A stretch of 64,000 bases of DNA. Source: Paraburkholderia domus (GTDB lineage Bacteria > Pseudomonadota > Gammaproteobacteria > Burkholderiales > Burkholderiaceae). A program made the position numbers and the translations under genes. Where the stretch lies: NCBI RefSeq assembly GCF_905220705.1, contig NZ_CAJNAT010000001.1, forward strand, positions 1,092,681 to 1,156,680. Reading direction: 5' to 3'. The notes under the pieces are model-generated. The model was not told the DNA's origin, searched no databases, and saw only the letters and a program-made list of their open reading frames with translations. Position 1 is the first letter of the stretch. Each line of letters starts with the position of its first letter. Below, piece after piece: positions 9,272-18,342 of the stretch.

Positions 9272-11194
9272 CTAGTAAGCGCCGCCGACCCGATGCTGAG
9301 CCACGAAATGATCCGGTCCAACCGCGACCAGTGGCGCCACGATCGGTTGGTCGTTCAGTCCGCGGATCGGGCTCGGAATCTCATCGGCGGCGAGCATGCG
9401 TTTCGCGTGACGGCGTGCCGGATCGGCGACCGGCACCGCGCCCATCAGCTTCTTCGTGTACGGGTGCTGCGGCGCTTCGAATACCGCGCGGCGCGGACCG
9501 ATCTCGACGATCTGGCCGAGATACATCACCGCCACGCGATGACTGACACGCTCCACCACCGCCATGTCGTGCGAAATGAACAGATACGCGACACCGAGCT
9601 CGCGTTGCAGGTCGAGCATCAGGTTAACGATCTGCGCCTGCACGGAAACGTCCAGTGCGGAGACGGATTCGTCGGCGATCACGACTTTCGGATTCAATGC
9701 CAGAGCACGCGCAATCGCAATGCGTTGCCGCTGTCCGCCCGAAAATTCGTGCGGATAGCGCCGTGCGGCTTCGGGCGGCAAGCCGACCTTTTCGAGCAGC
9801 CACGCAACGCGTGCTTGCGCCTCCGCGCCTTGAGCAACGCCATGCACGAGCAGCGGCTCCATGATCGAGAAGCCGACCGTCAAACGCGGGTTCAGCGATG
9901 CGAACGGGTCCTGGAAAATAAACTGGATATCGCGGCGCAGCGCTTGCAACGCAGGGCCTGTGAGCGAGCTGATTTCCTTGCCGTCGAATTCGATCGAGCC
10001 GCTCTGGCTTTCGACCAGACGCAGCAGCGAACGGCCTGTCGTCGATTTACCGCAACCCGATTCGCCGACCAGTGCCAGTGTTTCACCCGGGCGCAGATCG
10101 AAGCTGACTTTCTCGACCGCGTGCACGCGGCCCGTCAAGCGTCCGAACACACCGCTCTTGACTGGAAAGCGCGTGACCAGGTCACGCACCCGCAAAATCG
10201 GCGGCGTGCTGTCGTGAATCAGCGGTTGTGTTTCTTTCGCTACAGCGGCCGCGGGACGAACGGGCTCGTCGGTGCCGGTGAGCGCCGCCTGCTCGACGGT
10301 CAGAATCGGAAACTTGGCAGGCAGATCGGTGCCCTGCATCGCGCCAAGGCGCGGAACCGCGGCAAGCAACGCCTTCGTATAAGGATGCGATGGCGCGGCG
10401 AACAGCACATCCGACGCCCCCTCTTCCACTTTCTCGCCGCGATACATCACCAATACGCGATCGGCCACCTCGGCGACCACACCCATGTCGTGCGTGATGA
10501 AGATCACGCCCATGTTCATCTCGTCCTGCAGGCCGCGAATCAATTGCAGGATCTGCGCCTGGATCGTCACGTCGAGCGCGGTAGTAGGTTCGTCGGCGAT
10601 CAACAGTGCGGGCTTGCACGACAGCGCCATCGCGATCATCACGCGTTGGCGCATGCCGCCGGATAGCTGATGCGGAAAACGGGCGGCCACCCGGCGCGCT
10701 TCGGGAATGCGCACGAGTTCGAGCAGACGCAGCGTTTCGGCGTGCGCGGCAGAACGGCTCTTCCCTTGATGCAAGGCAATTGCTTCGCTGATCTGATCGC
10801 CGACCGTGAATACCGGATTGAGCGAGGTCATCGGTTCCTGGAAGATCATCGCGATGTCGGCGCCGCGAATCGAACGCATCGCGCCGGACGACGCTTTCGC
10901 GAGGTCGAGCACGCTGCCGTCGCGGCGCCGGAAGGCGATGCTGCCGCCGGCAAGGCGCCCACCGCCATGCTCGATCAGCCGCATCAATGCAAGCGATGTC
11001 ACCGATTTTCCCGAACCCGATTCGCCGACGATCGCCAGCGTTTCGCCTCGCTCGACCGTCAGCGAGAGATTGCGCACCGCGTTGAAGGTCTTGTCGCCGT
11101 TGCGAAATGCGACCGACAGATCGTCGACCGCAAGCACGCGTTGCGGCGGCAAGGTTTCGATAAGCGGGCGAGCGGTGTGCAATGAAGTCGGCAC
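9272..11194 (-). CDS. gsiA: Fused dual ATP-binding protein of the peptide/glutathione importer (GsiA-like)
   Basis: Two complete ABC ATPase domains in one chain. The first has Walker A GESGSGKS, signature LSGGMRQR and Walker B ALLIADEP. The second has Walker A GESGCGKS, signature FSGGQRQR and VVIADES. Each is followed by the oligopeptide-ABC C-terminal extension ([24 protein letters not shown]). The open frame starts at 11251. I prefer the GTG at 11194 because an AAAGGA ribosome site lies 6 bases before it, giving 640 residues (E. coli GsiA 623). It powers the GsiC/GsiD-like pore and follows the isoaspartyl peptidase gene. Confidence 0.9.
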   Translation of the reverse strand: MPTSLHTARPLIETLPPQRVLAVDDLSVAFRNGDKTFNAVRNLSLTVERGETLAIVGESGSGKSVTSLALMRLIEHGGGRLAGGSIAFRRRDGSVLDLAKASSGAMRSIRGADIAMIFQEPMTSLNPVFTVGDQISEAIALHQGKSRSAAHAETLRLLELVRIPEARRVAARFPHQLSGGMRQRVMIAMALSCKPALLIADEPTTALDVTIQAQILQLIRGLQDEMNMGVIFITHDMGVVAEVADRVLVMYRGEKVEEGASDVLFAAPSHPYTKALLAAVPRLGAMQGTDLPAKFPILTVEQAALTGTDEPVRPAAAVAKETQPLIHDSTPPILRVRDLVTRFPVKSGVFGRLTGRVHAVEKVSFDLRPGETLALVGESGCGKSTTGRSLLRLVESQSGSIEFDGKEISSLTGPALQALRRDIQFIFQDPFASLNPRLTVGFSIMEPLLVHGVAQGAEAQARVAWLLEKVGLPPEAARRYPHEFSGGQRQRIAIARALALNPKVVIADESVSALDVSVQAQIVNLMLDLQRELGVAYLFISHDMAVVERVSHRVAVMYLGQIVEIGPRRAVFEAPQHPYTKKLMGAVPVADPARRHAKRMLAADEIPSPIRGLNDQPIVAPLVAVGPDHFVAQHRVGGAY

Positions 11195-11281
11195 GATGGT
11201 TCCTTTGGATTCGGACGCGGCTAACAGTGGTTCAAGCGAAAGTTCTAGCAACAGTTCAGACGAAGGCGCAGCGCGACAGCA

Positions 11282-12274
11282 TTAGCGATAGATCGCCGTC
11301 ACCGGCGTCTCACCGATCCGCGCGAAACCGCGATACATACCCTCGGTATTGAACGGCAGCGTGACGTTGCCGCGTGCATCGACGGCGATCAGACCGCCGC
11401 GTCCGTCGATCTTCGGCAGACGGTTCATCACCACGTCGTGCGCCGCCTCTTCGAGTGAAACGTTGCGGTACGCCATCTGCGCCGCGACGTCGTACGCCGC
11501 GACCATGCGCATGAACATCTCGCCGGAGCCGGTGGTCGAGACCGCGCAGGTTGCGTCGTCCGCATAGCAGCCCGCGCCGATCAGCGGCGTATCGCCGACC
11601 CGGCCCACCTGCTTGTTCGTGACGCCACCCGTCGAGGTCGCGGCCGCCACGTGCCCATGCTGATCGAGCGCGACCGCACCCACGGTGCCGAACTTGCGAT
11701 TCGGATCGATCGGCTCGTGCGGCGTGGGATCGTCGTCGCTCGAAGATGACGCGGAGGCCAGCGTCGCGCCGTCGTGATCGAGCACCACGCGATCCTGACC
11801 GCGTGCAAGCTGCCACTGGCGATGACGCGCTTCAGTATGGAAATACTCAGGCTCGACGAATTCGAGTCCTTGCGCGGCCGCGAAGGCTTCTGCGCCTGCG
11901 CCGGTAAACAGCACATGCTCGCTGCGCTCGAGTACGCGGCGCGCCGCCAGAATCGGATTGCGTAAGCGCGTCACACAGCAGATCGCGCCGGCCTCGAGCG
12001 TGCTGCCGTCCATGATGGCCGCGTCGAGTTCATGCGTGCCGGCCGCCGTGTAGACCGCGCCACGGCCCGCGTTGAAGAGCGGGCAGTCTTCGAGCAGACG
12101 CACGGCTTCGCTGACGGCGTCGAGCGCGCTGCCGCCGTCGGCGAGGACGCGTTGTCCCGCGCTCAACACGGCGTGCAAGGCAGCGTGGTAGTCGGCTTCG
12201 GCGCTCGCCGACATCGATGCGCGCAGGATCGTGCCTGCCCCGCCGTGAATGGCAATGACTGCGTTGGAGTTCAT
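11282..12274 (-). CDS. iaaA: Isoaspartyl peptidase / plant-type L-asparaginase (IaaA)
   Basis: A 330-residue N-terminal-nucleophile hydrolase that removes isoaspartyl residues from dipeptides and hydrolyses asparagine. It opens with the family motif AIHGGAG and has [21 protein letters not shown]. The autocleavage/nucleophile Thr is in [11 protein letters not shown], followed by TSTGGVTNK. The start at 12274 overlaps the regulator stop by an ATGA. In E. coli iaaA also heads the gsiABCD operon, so this synteny is old. The product would process beta-aspartyl dipeptides brought in by the downstream importer. Confidence 0.92.
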   Translation of the reverse strand: MNSNAVIAIHGGAGTILRASMSASAEADYHAALHAVLSAGQRVLADGGSALDAVSEAVRLLEDCPLFNAGRGAVYTAAGTHELDAAIMDGSTLEAGAICCVTRLRNPILAARRVLERSEHVLFTGAGAEAFAAAQGLEFVEPEYFHTEARHRQWQLARGQDRVVLDHDGATLASASSSSDDDPTPHEPIDPNRKFGTVGAVALDQHGHVAAATSTGGVTNKQVGRVGDTPLIGAGCYADDATCAVSTTGSGEMFMRMVAAYDVAAQMAYRNVSLEEAAHDVVMNRLPKIDGRGGLIAVDARGNVTLPFNTEGMYRGFARIGETPVTAIYR

Positions 12275-13236
12275 TTTTTGGCTTTCGTGGTACGGGTGGT
12301 ACGGGTTGAAGCGCGCACAGGCTGCTCGCTTGTGCCGGCACCCGTCGTTTGCGGATCGGTGAGCCAGGGCAGCACGAATTCGGAGACCTCGGCGGCGGCC
12401 TTCACCGAGCGTTTCGCCCGATAGGCGACCGCGTCGCACAGCGCTTCGATGACGGCCAGCACGGCCGAATCGGCGTTGGCCGCGAGCCGTCGCTCGGAGC
12501 GGATATAGAGCGAGAGATCGGCGAATTGCGCGAGCGGCGAGCGCGGGCCGTCAGTCAGCGCAAGCACGCGTGCCCCGCGACTTGCCGCACGCCTCGCGAG
12601 TTCGATTGTGTCTTCGACGTAACGTGGAAACGCGATCCCGATCACCAGATCGCCTTCGTTCGAAGCGAACAGACGCCGCGCGGCATGCGACGGTCCGCCG
12701 ACGAACGCGAGCGACTGCACGTTGTCGTGATACGGCATCAGGCCGTGCTCCATCAGGCCAGCAAGGAACGCGCTCGAACCGGCGCCGAGCACGAAGACGC
12801 GACGCGCGGAGATGATCGCTTCTACAGCGGCCTCGGCGGCGGCGCTGTCGATCGCTGAGCGGGTGGATTGCAGATTGGATGCAGCCTGTTCGAGCGACGC
12901 GTCGATCAGATCGTCGCCGGAGGCGAGCGATTCCTGCGCGCTACGCAGCCGCTCTACCGGCGCGAGCGTCGCTTCGAAACCGCGTACGAGCGATTCCCGA
13001 AACTGCGGATAACCGTCGAAGCCGAGCGCGCGAGCGAAGCGATTCGCTGTCGCCACCGACGCACCGACCACACTCGCCAATTCGTCGATGCGCATGGTCG
13101 CCGCACGGAACAGATTCGCCAGCACGTATTCGCCCATGCGCCGATGGATCGGCGTAAGGGTCGGCATCGCTGTCGCGATACGCGCGGCGATGGCCTGCTC
13201 GGCGGGGTTCGATGCAACGGACGAGTGATGAATCAT
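12271..13236 (-). CDS. MurR/RpiR-family transcriptional regulator
   Basis: A 321-residue regulator. It has an N-terminal HTH_6 domain (helix-turn-helix around ASVVGASVATANRFARALGFDGYPQFRESL) and a C-terminal SIS domain (VFVLGAGSSAFLAGLMEHGL to ALTDGPRSPLAQFADL). SIS domains usually bind phosphosugars, but members next to peptide genes exist and the ligand here is unknown. The tail is rich in Thr, Arg and Lys. It heads the peptidase-importer operon, so it most likely autoregulates the operon through the TGAAAATGAAT inverted repeat just upstream. The stop is coupled to iaaA. Confidence 0.9.
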   Translation of the reverse strand: MIHHSSVASNPAEQAIAARIATAMPTLTPIHRRMGEYVLANLFRAATMRIDELASVVGASVATANRFARALGFDGYPQFRESLVRGFEATLAPVERLRSAQESLASGDDLIDASLEQAASNLQSTRSAIDSAAAEAAVEAIISARRVFVLGAGSSAFLAGLMEHGLMPYHDNVQSLAFVGGPSHAARRLFASNEGDLVIGIAFPRYVEDTIELARRAASRGARVLALTDGPRSPLAQFADLSLYIRSERRLAANADSAVLAVIEALCDAVAYRAKRSVKAAAEVSEFVLPWLTDPQTTGAGTSEQPVRASTRTTRTTKAKK

Positions 13237-13290
13237 GCGAGCGAGCCGGCGTGGTGGTTGCCCTCCAAGAGGACTTCCTTCCGGGCGTAA

Positions 13291-13353
13291 TGAAAATGAA
13301 TGAAAGTATATTTACATAGAAACGCATCAGAAAAAAATTCATTTTCATTTTCA
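13291..13353 (-). promoter_or_regulatory. Promoter/operator of the RpiR-peptidase operon
   Basis: An AT-rich island in GC-rich surroundings. TGAAAATGAAT (13291-13301) is repeated as its exact reverse complement ATTCATTTTCA (13337-13347), 46 bp centre to centre, and TTTTCA recurs at 13348-13353. In the minus direction a TATACT-like -10 lies between the arms. RpiR-family operators commonly contain GAAA/TTTC half-sites, so this is the probable binding region of the adjacent regulator. Confidence 0.6.
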
Positions 13354-13418
13354 AGGGTTTTCACGGACGCCAGCAGGCACATCGAGATGCAATGCGGCGG
13401 TCCGATGAAAACGGGTTT

Positions 13419-14675
13419 TCATTGCGCGACTGCTGCGCCCTCGGGAATGTCCGCAAGTCGCGCCGCCGGCGACATGACGATAATCAGCGCCTGCACAAGG
13501 AAAGCCATGGCAGCCGCGACCAGACATGCATCCATCCCCCAGCGCGCGCTGATCGCCGCACCGAGCAATGCGCCCAGCGGCCGCGCGCCAAAGGTCGCGG
13601 TGCTGTTGAGCGCCGAGACGCGGCCCATCATCCGTTCAGGTGTGATCGCCTGGCGCAGCGTGGTCGAGCCGACCACCCACAGAATCGGTCCTGCGCCGAG
13701 CAGGAAAAAGCTCAGCATCGCGAGCCAGAACGACGGCGTGACGATGGTCGCCACCATCACGAGCGAGGCGAGCAAACCGCACGACGGTCCAATGATCAAC
13801 ACGCGGCCGAACGCGAGGCGTCGCGCGATGGCCGGTGCGGCGAGCGCGCCGCACACCATACCGACACCGTACGCGCCGAGCGTCACGCCGACCATCGACG
13901 CGCTCAAGCCCAAACGATGCACGGCGTACGGCACATACACCGCTTGCAGTACGAAGAAACCGAGGTTGAAGAAGATTGCGGTGGCGAGCATTGGACGCAG
14001 CAGCGCGTCGCGCAGCACGAAGCGCGTACCGTCGCGCAGTTCCAGCAGGAAGTGACGCTGGGGAGCGGCCGCTCGCGGCGGTTCGCGCAGCCCCGCGAGC
14101 AACGCGACGGCCAGCGCCGATAGTCCAGACGCACAGCCATACGCCCATCCCGCGCCGATCCAGCCGACCAGCAGTCCGCCGAGTGCAGGCCCCGCTGAAT
14201 ACGCGACGCTGCGCGCCAGTTCGAGACGGCCGTTCGCGCTGGCGTAGGCCTCGCGCGGCACGATCGAGGGCACCAGCGAAGGCGCCGCGACGTTGTAGGC
14301 AACCGTGCCGGTTGCGGCAATGAAACCGAGCGCGGCAAGCAGCGGCAAGCTCAGCGAGTGCGTCATCACAAGCAGCAGCACGCACAGCATCGCGACCACG
14401 CGCACGCTTTCGGCGAGCGCCATCAACGTGCGGCGCGAGCGGCGGTCAGCCCATACGCCGAGCGGAATCGACAACAACAGGAACGGCAGTGTCTGCGCGG
14501 TTTGCAGCAAACCGGTCTCGCGCGCTCCAGCGCCGAGCGCGAAGACGGCGACGAGCGGCGCGGCGGCGAGGCTGATCTGCTCGGCGGATTGCGCGACCAG
14601 ATTCGACCATGCGAGCCGCTGGAATGCGGCCGGCAGACGGATCGCGGATGAAGACGACGAAGAAGCGGCGGGCAT
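13419..14675 (-). CDS. MFS transporter (EntS/MFS_3-like exporter)
   Basis: A 418-residue major facilitator with about 12 membrane helices. The loop 2-3 motif is GVWADRRSRRTLMALAES, a variant of the MFS G-x-x-x-D-R-x-G-R-R signature, and its repeat is present in the second half near the PAIARRLAFGRVLIIG segment. It resembles the MFS_3 group that includes the enterobactin exporter EntS and many drug exporters; the substrate is unknown. The gene stands alone, tail to tail with nothing and divergent from the pseudouridine synthase gene 93 bp away. A Ser-rich N-terminus precedes helix 1. Confidence 0.8.
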   Translation of the reverse strand: MPAASSSSSSAIRLPAAFQRLAWSNLVAQSAEQISLAAAPLVAVFALGAGARETGLLQTAQTLPFLLLSIPLGVWADRRSRRTLMALAESVRVVAMLCVLLLVMTHSLSLPLLAALGFIAATGTVAYNVAAPSLVPSIVPREAYASANGRLELARSVAYSAGPALGGLLVGWIGAGWAYGCASGLSALAVALLAGLREPPRAAAPQRHFLLELRDGTRFVLRDALLRPMLATAIFFNLGFFVLQAVYVPYAVHRLGLSASMVGVTLGAYGVGMVCGALAAPAIARRLAFGRVLIIGPSCGLLASLVMVATIVTPSFWLAMLSFFLLGAGPILWVVGSTTLRQAITPERMMGRVSALNSTATFGARPLGALLGAAISARWGMDACLVAAAMAFLVQALIIVMSPAARLADIPEGAAVAQ

Positions 14676-14768
14676 CGATGAACTCCTGCAACGGAATGGG
14701 AAAGCTCATCGTGTTCGCAATGGCGCCACGCGGCGCTCCGCTTCTTGCGGTGTTATTCTTCGCTCGCC

Positions 14769-15479
14769 ATGAATCTCGAAAGCATCCTCTTCACTCAAGG
14801 TTTCGGCTCGCGCCGCCAATGCCGGGCACTGATCAGCGACGGCCGCGTGAGCATCGGCGGCGCCGTCTGCGCCGATGCCGACGCCGATTTTCCAACCGAT
14901 GACAGCACGTTCCGCTTCAGCGTGGACGGTGCCGTCTGGCCGTATCGCGAGCACGCCTATCTGCTTCTGAACAAGCCCGCCGGCTACGAATGTTCGCGCG
15001 ATCCGCAGCATCATCTGAGCGTGTTCAGCCTGCTGCCACCGCAGTTCGCCGAGCGCGGCGTGCAATGCGTGGGCCGTCTCGATCAGGACACCACCGGCCT
15101 CCTGCTGCTCTCCGACGACGGCAAGTTCGTTCACATGTTCACGTCGCCGAAGCGCAAAGTGCCGAAGTTGTACATCGCGACCACGCGCCACCCGATCGAC
15201 GACGCCCAATTGCGTGCCTTGCGCGACGGCGTCTTGCTGCACGGCGAGCCCAAGCCGATCGCCGCCGTCGACGCCCAGGCCCGCGGCGAACACGCGCTTG
15301 CTCTTACCGTGATGGAGGGCAAGTATCACCAGGTCAAGCGGATGATCGCGGCGGCCGGCAACCGTTGCGAAGCGCTACATCGCGAGCGGATCGGCGGACT
15401 CGCGTTGCCCGCGACGCTCGCAGAAGGGGCGTGGCAATGGCTCGACGAAACCGACCTCGGATCTTTACGGAGCGGGTAA
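14769..15479 (+). CDS. rsuA: RsuA-family 16S rRNA pseudouridine synthase
   Basis: A 236-residue enzyme that converts a uridine in small-subunit rRNA to pseudouridine. An S4-type RNA-binding domain (MNLESILFTQGFGSRRQCR to VSIGGAV) is followed by the catalytic domain with the RsuA/RluB motif GRLDQDTTGLLLLSDDG, whose Asp is the catalytic residue, and the KYHQVKRMIAAAGN motif. I use ATG 14769; the frame extends a few codons upstream without support. Length fits RsuA (231 in E. coli). RluF or RluB-like activity on 23S rRNA cannot be excluded. Confidence 0.85.
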   Translation: MNLESILFTQGFGSRRQCRALISDGRVSIGGAVCADADADFPTDDSTFRFSVDGAVWPYREHAYLLLNKPAGYECSRDPQHHLSVFSLLPPQFAERGVQCVGRLDQDTTGLLLLSDDGKFVHMFTSPKRKVPKLYIATTRHPIDDAQLRALRDGVLLHGEPKPIAAVDAQARGEHALALTVMEGKYHQVKRMIAAAGNRCEALHRERIGGLALPATLAEGAWQWLDETDLGSLRSG

Positions 15480-15647
15480 ACCGGTAGGGCCCTTTTAAAG
15501 CCTTGATGCATCAGGAGAATCGTGTGCGCGCCCGCACACAGGCCCTGCGGGACACCTGATTACACGCTGCATCGCAACATGCTCTTCCTTACAGCTCGCC
15601 CTATACTCGTTTAAACAAAGACTACAAAGAGTTCAAGGAGGGGCGCC

Positions 15648-15836
15648 ATGGTCATCTACGACACCATCGCGATCTCGTATGTGATGATCGCTTTCACGTG
15701 CCTCGGGCTGGTTCTGATCGGCGGACTGCTGGTCATGATGCGGCTACGGCACAAGTATCATCCGAACCTGATCGGCGCACTGATCGGCGCACTGCTGTGC
15801 TTCCTGTTGCTGGAGGCGTTGCCGGCACTGACGTAA
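15648..15836 (+). CDS. Small membrane protein, 62 residues
   Basis: A 62-residue protein with two hydrophobic helices (approximately residues 9-32 and 41-60) separated by the basic loop RLRHKYHP. A strong AAGGAGGGG ribosome site stands 6-7 bases before the ATG, and a TATACT -10-like hexamer lies at 15602-15607, so it is very probably expressed. I do not recognise a family, and neither neighbour suggests a function. Confidence 0.65.
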   Translation: MVIYDTIAISYVMIAFTCLGLVLIGGLLVMMRLRHKYHPNLIGALIGALLCFLLLEALPALT

Positions 15837-15959
15837 GCCAGTGAGGCCGCGCGACGTCGACGTCCTCGATCGGCGCGGCGTGACACACGCGCAATTTCGC
15901 CGGACATTGCCCGGCGCGGCGACTAGTTGCCCTCAGCCGAATACCTTGAAACGCGCCGC

Positions 15960-17012
15960 CTAGGGGCGTGTTTTCGTCGCTCTACCCGCGTCACGCAGAT
16001 AATCTTCAACGCTCGGATACCGCAAGCGCACGCGCAGCTCCTCTTTGAGGCGCTTGTTCACAAGCCGCCTCGACTCACGCATGAAGGACAACAAGGTCGG
16101 CTCGATCTGCTGCTCCGCCTCCGCGCGCGTGATGCGAGGCGCGCGCTCGAGGCCGAACGCATCGGCCACCTCATCGAAGTACTCTCCCATTTTCAGCGAC
16201 GTGTCGTCGGACGCGTGGATCGCGCGCGCCGGCCGTCCGTGCGTGGCGAGGCGCACGAGGATCGCGGCGAGGTCATCGGCGTGGATATGGTTGGTGTAGA
16301 CGTCGTCGGCGTCGACCAAGGCCGGGGTGCGCTTTTCCAGCCGCGCGAGCGGCAGACGGTTGCCCGCGTAGATACCTGGAATCCGCGCAATGCTCGCGGC
16401 GACCACGCCTCGCGCGGTGGCGCGCCGCAATTGCTGTTCGGCCGACACGCGACGTTTGGCGCGCGCATTGGCCGGCCGCGGCGCACGCGTCTCGTCGATC
16501 CACGCGCCGCCGCAATCGCCGTAGACGCCTGTCGTGCTTGCGTAAACAAGCCGCACAGGCGCATGCGACGCGGCGGTCCACCGCACCCGGTCGGGTACAA
16601 TATTGGCTGCTTCAGATTCCGCCCACGAGGCACTCATGTTGCGCAACCCGCGGCGCAGCCGCCCTACCGGCGCGGCCGCACTGCGCGCGGCACGCGGCGC
16701 ACGGTCGCGGCGCGTACTCAGCGTTGCGAGCAAGGCGCGGGTACGGCGGTCGTCATCGCCGGTCTTTTGCGGTGGCGCGAGATGCAGCACCGTCTGCGCG
16801 AGGCCGGCGAGCCGCTTCAGGCTGCGGCGCGCATCGAGGTCGCCGACCAGCGGCGTGACGCCAGCGGCGCGCAATTCGGCGCTGCGCCCGGCGTGGCTGG
16901 TGAGCGCGAAGATATGCGCGCGTGGCCGCAACAAGGGCACGCAGCGCATGCCGACGTCACCGCAGCCAACAATCAGCACGCGCGGCCGGCGTAAATTTCG
17001 TGTCGCTTTCAT
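15960..17012 (-). CDS. NAD(P)-binding SDR/epimerase-family protein
   Basis: A 350-residue extended-SDR-like protein. The N-terminal Rossmann motif is VLIVGCGDVGMR, followed by ALTSHAGRSAELRAAGV. The middle contains LVYASTTGVYGDCGG, the S/T-x-x-x-Y active-site region of epimerases, and later NHIHADDLAAILVRL. It resembles YeeZ-type 'NAD-dependent epimerase/dehydratase' proteins of proteobacteria. There is an unusual basic insertion of ~40 residues (RRTRALLATLSTRRDRAPRA region). The substrate is unknown. It is divergent from the ferredoxin-reductase gene. Confidence 0.75.
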   Translation of the reverse strand: MKATRNLRRPRVLIVGCGDVGMRCVPLLRPRAHIFALTSHAGRSAELRAAGVTPLVGDLDARRSLKRLAGLAQTVLHLAPPQKTGDDDRRTRALLATLSTRRDRAPRAARSAAAPVGRLRRGLRNMSASWAESEAANIVPDRVRWTAASHAPVRLVYASTTGVYGDCGGAWIDETRAPRPANARAKRRVSAEQQLRRATARGVVAASIARIPGIYAGNRLPLARLEKRTPALVDADDVYTNHIHADDLAAILVRLATHGRPARAIHASDDTSLKMGEYFDEVADAFGLERAPRITRAEAEQQIEPTLLSFMRESRRLVNKRLKEELRVRLRYPSVEDYLRDAGRATKTRP

Positions 17013-17106
17013 GGTGGACGCATTGTAGCCGTCAAGCGCGGCAGGTACCGCACAGTTGTACAGCGGGTCCGATAACGATTACCGACTTTTCGATTTCGAA
17101 CACTCT

Positions 17107-18138
17107 ATGGCATTTAACGTCACGCTCCGGCAAAGCGGCCGGCAGTTTCAGGTAGAACAGGACGAACCGGTCCTGATCGCGGCTTTGCGCCAGGGCATCG
17201 GCCTGCCGTACGGCTGCAAGAACGGCGCCTGCGGCTCATGCAAAGGCACGGTGGTTAGCGGTCAGGTCGAACAGCGTCAGCATTCGTCGTCGGCCTTGTC
17301 GAACGACGAAAAAACGCGTGGCATGGCGCTCTTCTGCTGTGCGACGGCATGCTCCGATCTCGAAGTGGATATCCGCGAAGTGGCCGGCGTGGGCGACGTG
17401 CAGGTCAAGAAACTGCCCTGCCGCGTGAACGCAATCGAGCGCAAGGCCGACGACGTCGTCGTGCTGAAGCTGCAATTGCCCGCCAACGAACGTCTGCAAT
17501 ATCTGGCCGGCCAGTACCTCGAATTCATTCTGAAGGACGGCAAGCGCCGCAGCTACTCGATGGCGAGCGCACCGCACGCGGAAGGCCCCGTCGAATTGCA
17601 CCTCCGTCATATGCCGGGCGGCGCGTTCACCGATCACGTGTTCAACACGCTGAAGGAGCGCGACATCCTGCGCTTCGAAGCGCCGCTCGGCACCTTCTTC
17701 CTGCGCGAAGATTCGGACAAGCCGATCGTGCTGCTGGCGTCGGGCACCGGCTTCGCGCCGCTGAAAGCGATCGTCGAACATGCGGTGTTCAAGAACCTCG
17801 ACCGGCCGATGACGCTGTACTGGGGCGCGCGCCGCAAGAAAGACCTGTACCTGCTCGATCTGGCCGAACAATGGGCTCGCGAGATCCCGAACTTCAAGTT
17901 CGTGCCGGTGCTGTCGGAACCGGACGCGAGCGATGCGTGGACGGGCCGCGTCGGCTTCGTGCATCGCGCGGTGATCGAGGATCTGCCGGATCTGTCGCCG
18001 TACCAGGTGTACGCGTGCGGCGCACCGGTGATGGTCGAGTCGGCCCAGCGCGATTTCACCCAGCATCACGGTCTGCCGGAAGACGAGTTCTACGCGGATT
18101 CCTTCACGAGCGAAGCGGATCTGGCGAACGCCGTTTGA
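17107..18138 (+). CDS. ascD: 2Fe-2S / FAD / NAD reductase (CDP-6-deoxy-delta-3,4-glucoseen reductase-like, AscD)
   Basis: A 343-residue electron-transfer flavoprotein. The N-terminal plant-type ferredoxin domain has the cluster cysteines in CKNGACGSCKG plus a later Cys in FCCATACSD. The FAD domain carries RSYSMAS, and the NAD domain carries GTGFAPLKAIVEHA and YACGAPVMVESAQ. Start ATG 17107 begins MAFNVTLRQSG; the upstream extension is not protein-like. Burkholderia orthologues are usually annotated as CDP-6-deoxyglucoseen reductase, but no deoxysugar genes are nearby. It is better read as a general NAD(P)H reductase, perhaps for a missing oxygenase partner. The physiological acceptor is unknown. 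Confidence 0.8.
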   Translation: MAFNVTLRQSGRQFQVEQDEPVLIAALRQGIGLPYGCKNGACGSCKGTVVSGQVEQRQHSSSALSNDEKTRGMALFCCATACSDLEVDIREVAGVGDVQVKKLPCRVNAIERKADDVVVLKLQLPANERLQYLAGQYLEFILKDGKRRSYSMASAPHAEGPVELHLRHMPGGAFTDHVFNTLKERDILRFEAPLGTFFLREDSDKPIVLLASGTGFAPLKAIVEHAVFKNLDRPMTLYWGARRKKDLYLLDLAEQWAREIPNFKFVPVLSEPDASDAWTGRVGFVHRAVIEDLPDLSPYQVYACGAPVMVESAQRDFTQHHGLPEDEFYADSFTSEADLANAV

Positions 18139-18143
18139 CGAGG

Positions 18144-18177
18144 TGAACGGCTTGATCGGACGACGATCGGGCCGTTC
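18144..18177. other. Hairpin after the AscD-like gene
   Basis: GAACGGC (18144-18150) pairs with GCCGTTC further on, enclosing an inner GATCG/CGATC stem. It could stabilise the 3' end of the reductase mRNA, but there is no U-run, so I do not call it an intrinsic terminator. Confidence 0.4.
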
Positions 18178-18208
18178 ATCAAATCGAAATCAGCAAGCTG
18201 GCAAACTG

Positions 18209-18239
18209 GCACAAATCCGCCCATGGTGCGGATTTGTGC
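18209..18239. promoter_or_regulatory. 12-bp perfect inverted repeat upstream of the argD promoter
   Basis: GCACAAATCCGC (18209-18220) and GCGGATTTGTGC (18228-18239) are exact reverse complements around a 7-base spacer. No T-run follows on either strand. It ends 10 bp before the -35 box of the argD leader promoter, so it may be an operator or activator site rather than a terminator. Confidence 0.5.
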
Positions 18240-18249
18240 AAATTCATGG

Positions 18250-18279
18250 TTTACACCAGCGCTTTCCTTGTCGTATTCT
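18250..18279 (+). promoter_or_regulatory. Sigma-70 promoter of the argD leader
   Basis: TTTACA at 18250-18255 and TATTCT at 18274-18279 are separated by 18 bp. The expected transcription start is about 18286-18287, which is the A of the leader-peptide ATG. The leader mRNA would therefore have no or almost no 5' UTR. Confidence 0.6.
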
Positions 18280-18286
18280 TTCGCGC

Positions 18287-18337
18287 ATGAACCGCATCCA
18301 GTCCGAACTCCGACGTCGCCGCTCGCCGCTCCCTTAG
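18287..18337 (+). CDS. Putative arginine leader peptide of argD (16 residues)
   Basis: The ORF encodes MNRIQSELRRRRSPLP and stops with TAG at 18335-18337. Codons 9-12 are four consecutive Arg codons (CGA CGT CGC CGC, 18311-18322), and codon 3 is also Arg. It begins where the promoter predicts the transcription start, so translation would be leaderless; no ribosome site is visible. It lies 65 bases before a perfect terminator and upstream of argD, an arginine biosynthesis gene. This is the arrangement of classic amino acid attenuators (His, Trp, Thr leaders). The regulatory role is inferred. Confidence 0.65.
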   Translation: MNRIQSELRRRRSPLP

Positions 18338-18342
18338 GGGCG

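Noticed and set aside
7262..10666. A 1134-codon open frame on the plus strand antisense to gsiC-gsiB-gsiA
   Set aside because: It is an Arg/His-rich shadow of three well-recognised genes in high-GC DNA, with no family pattern.
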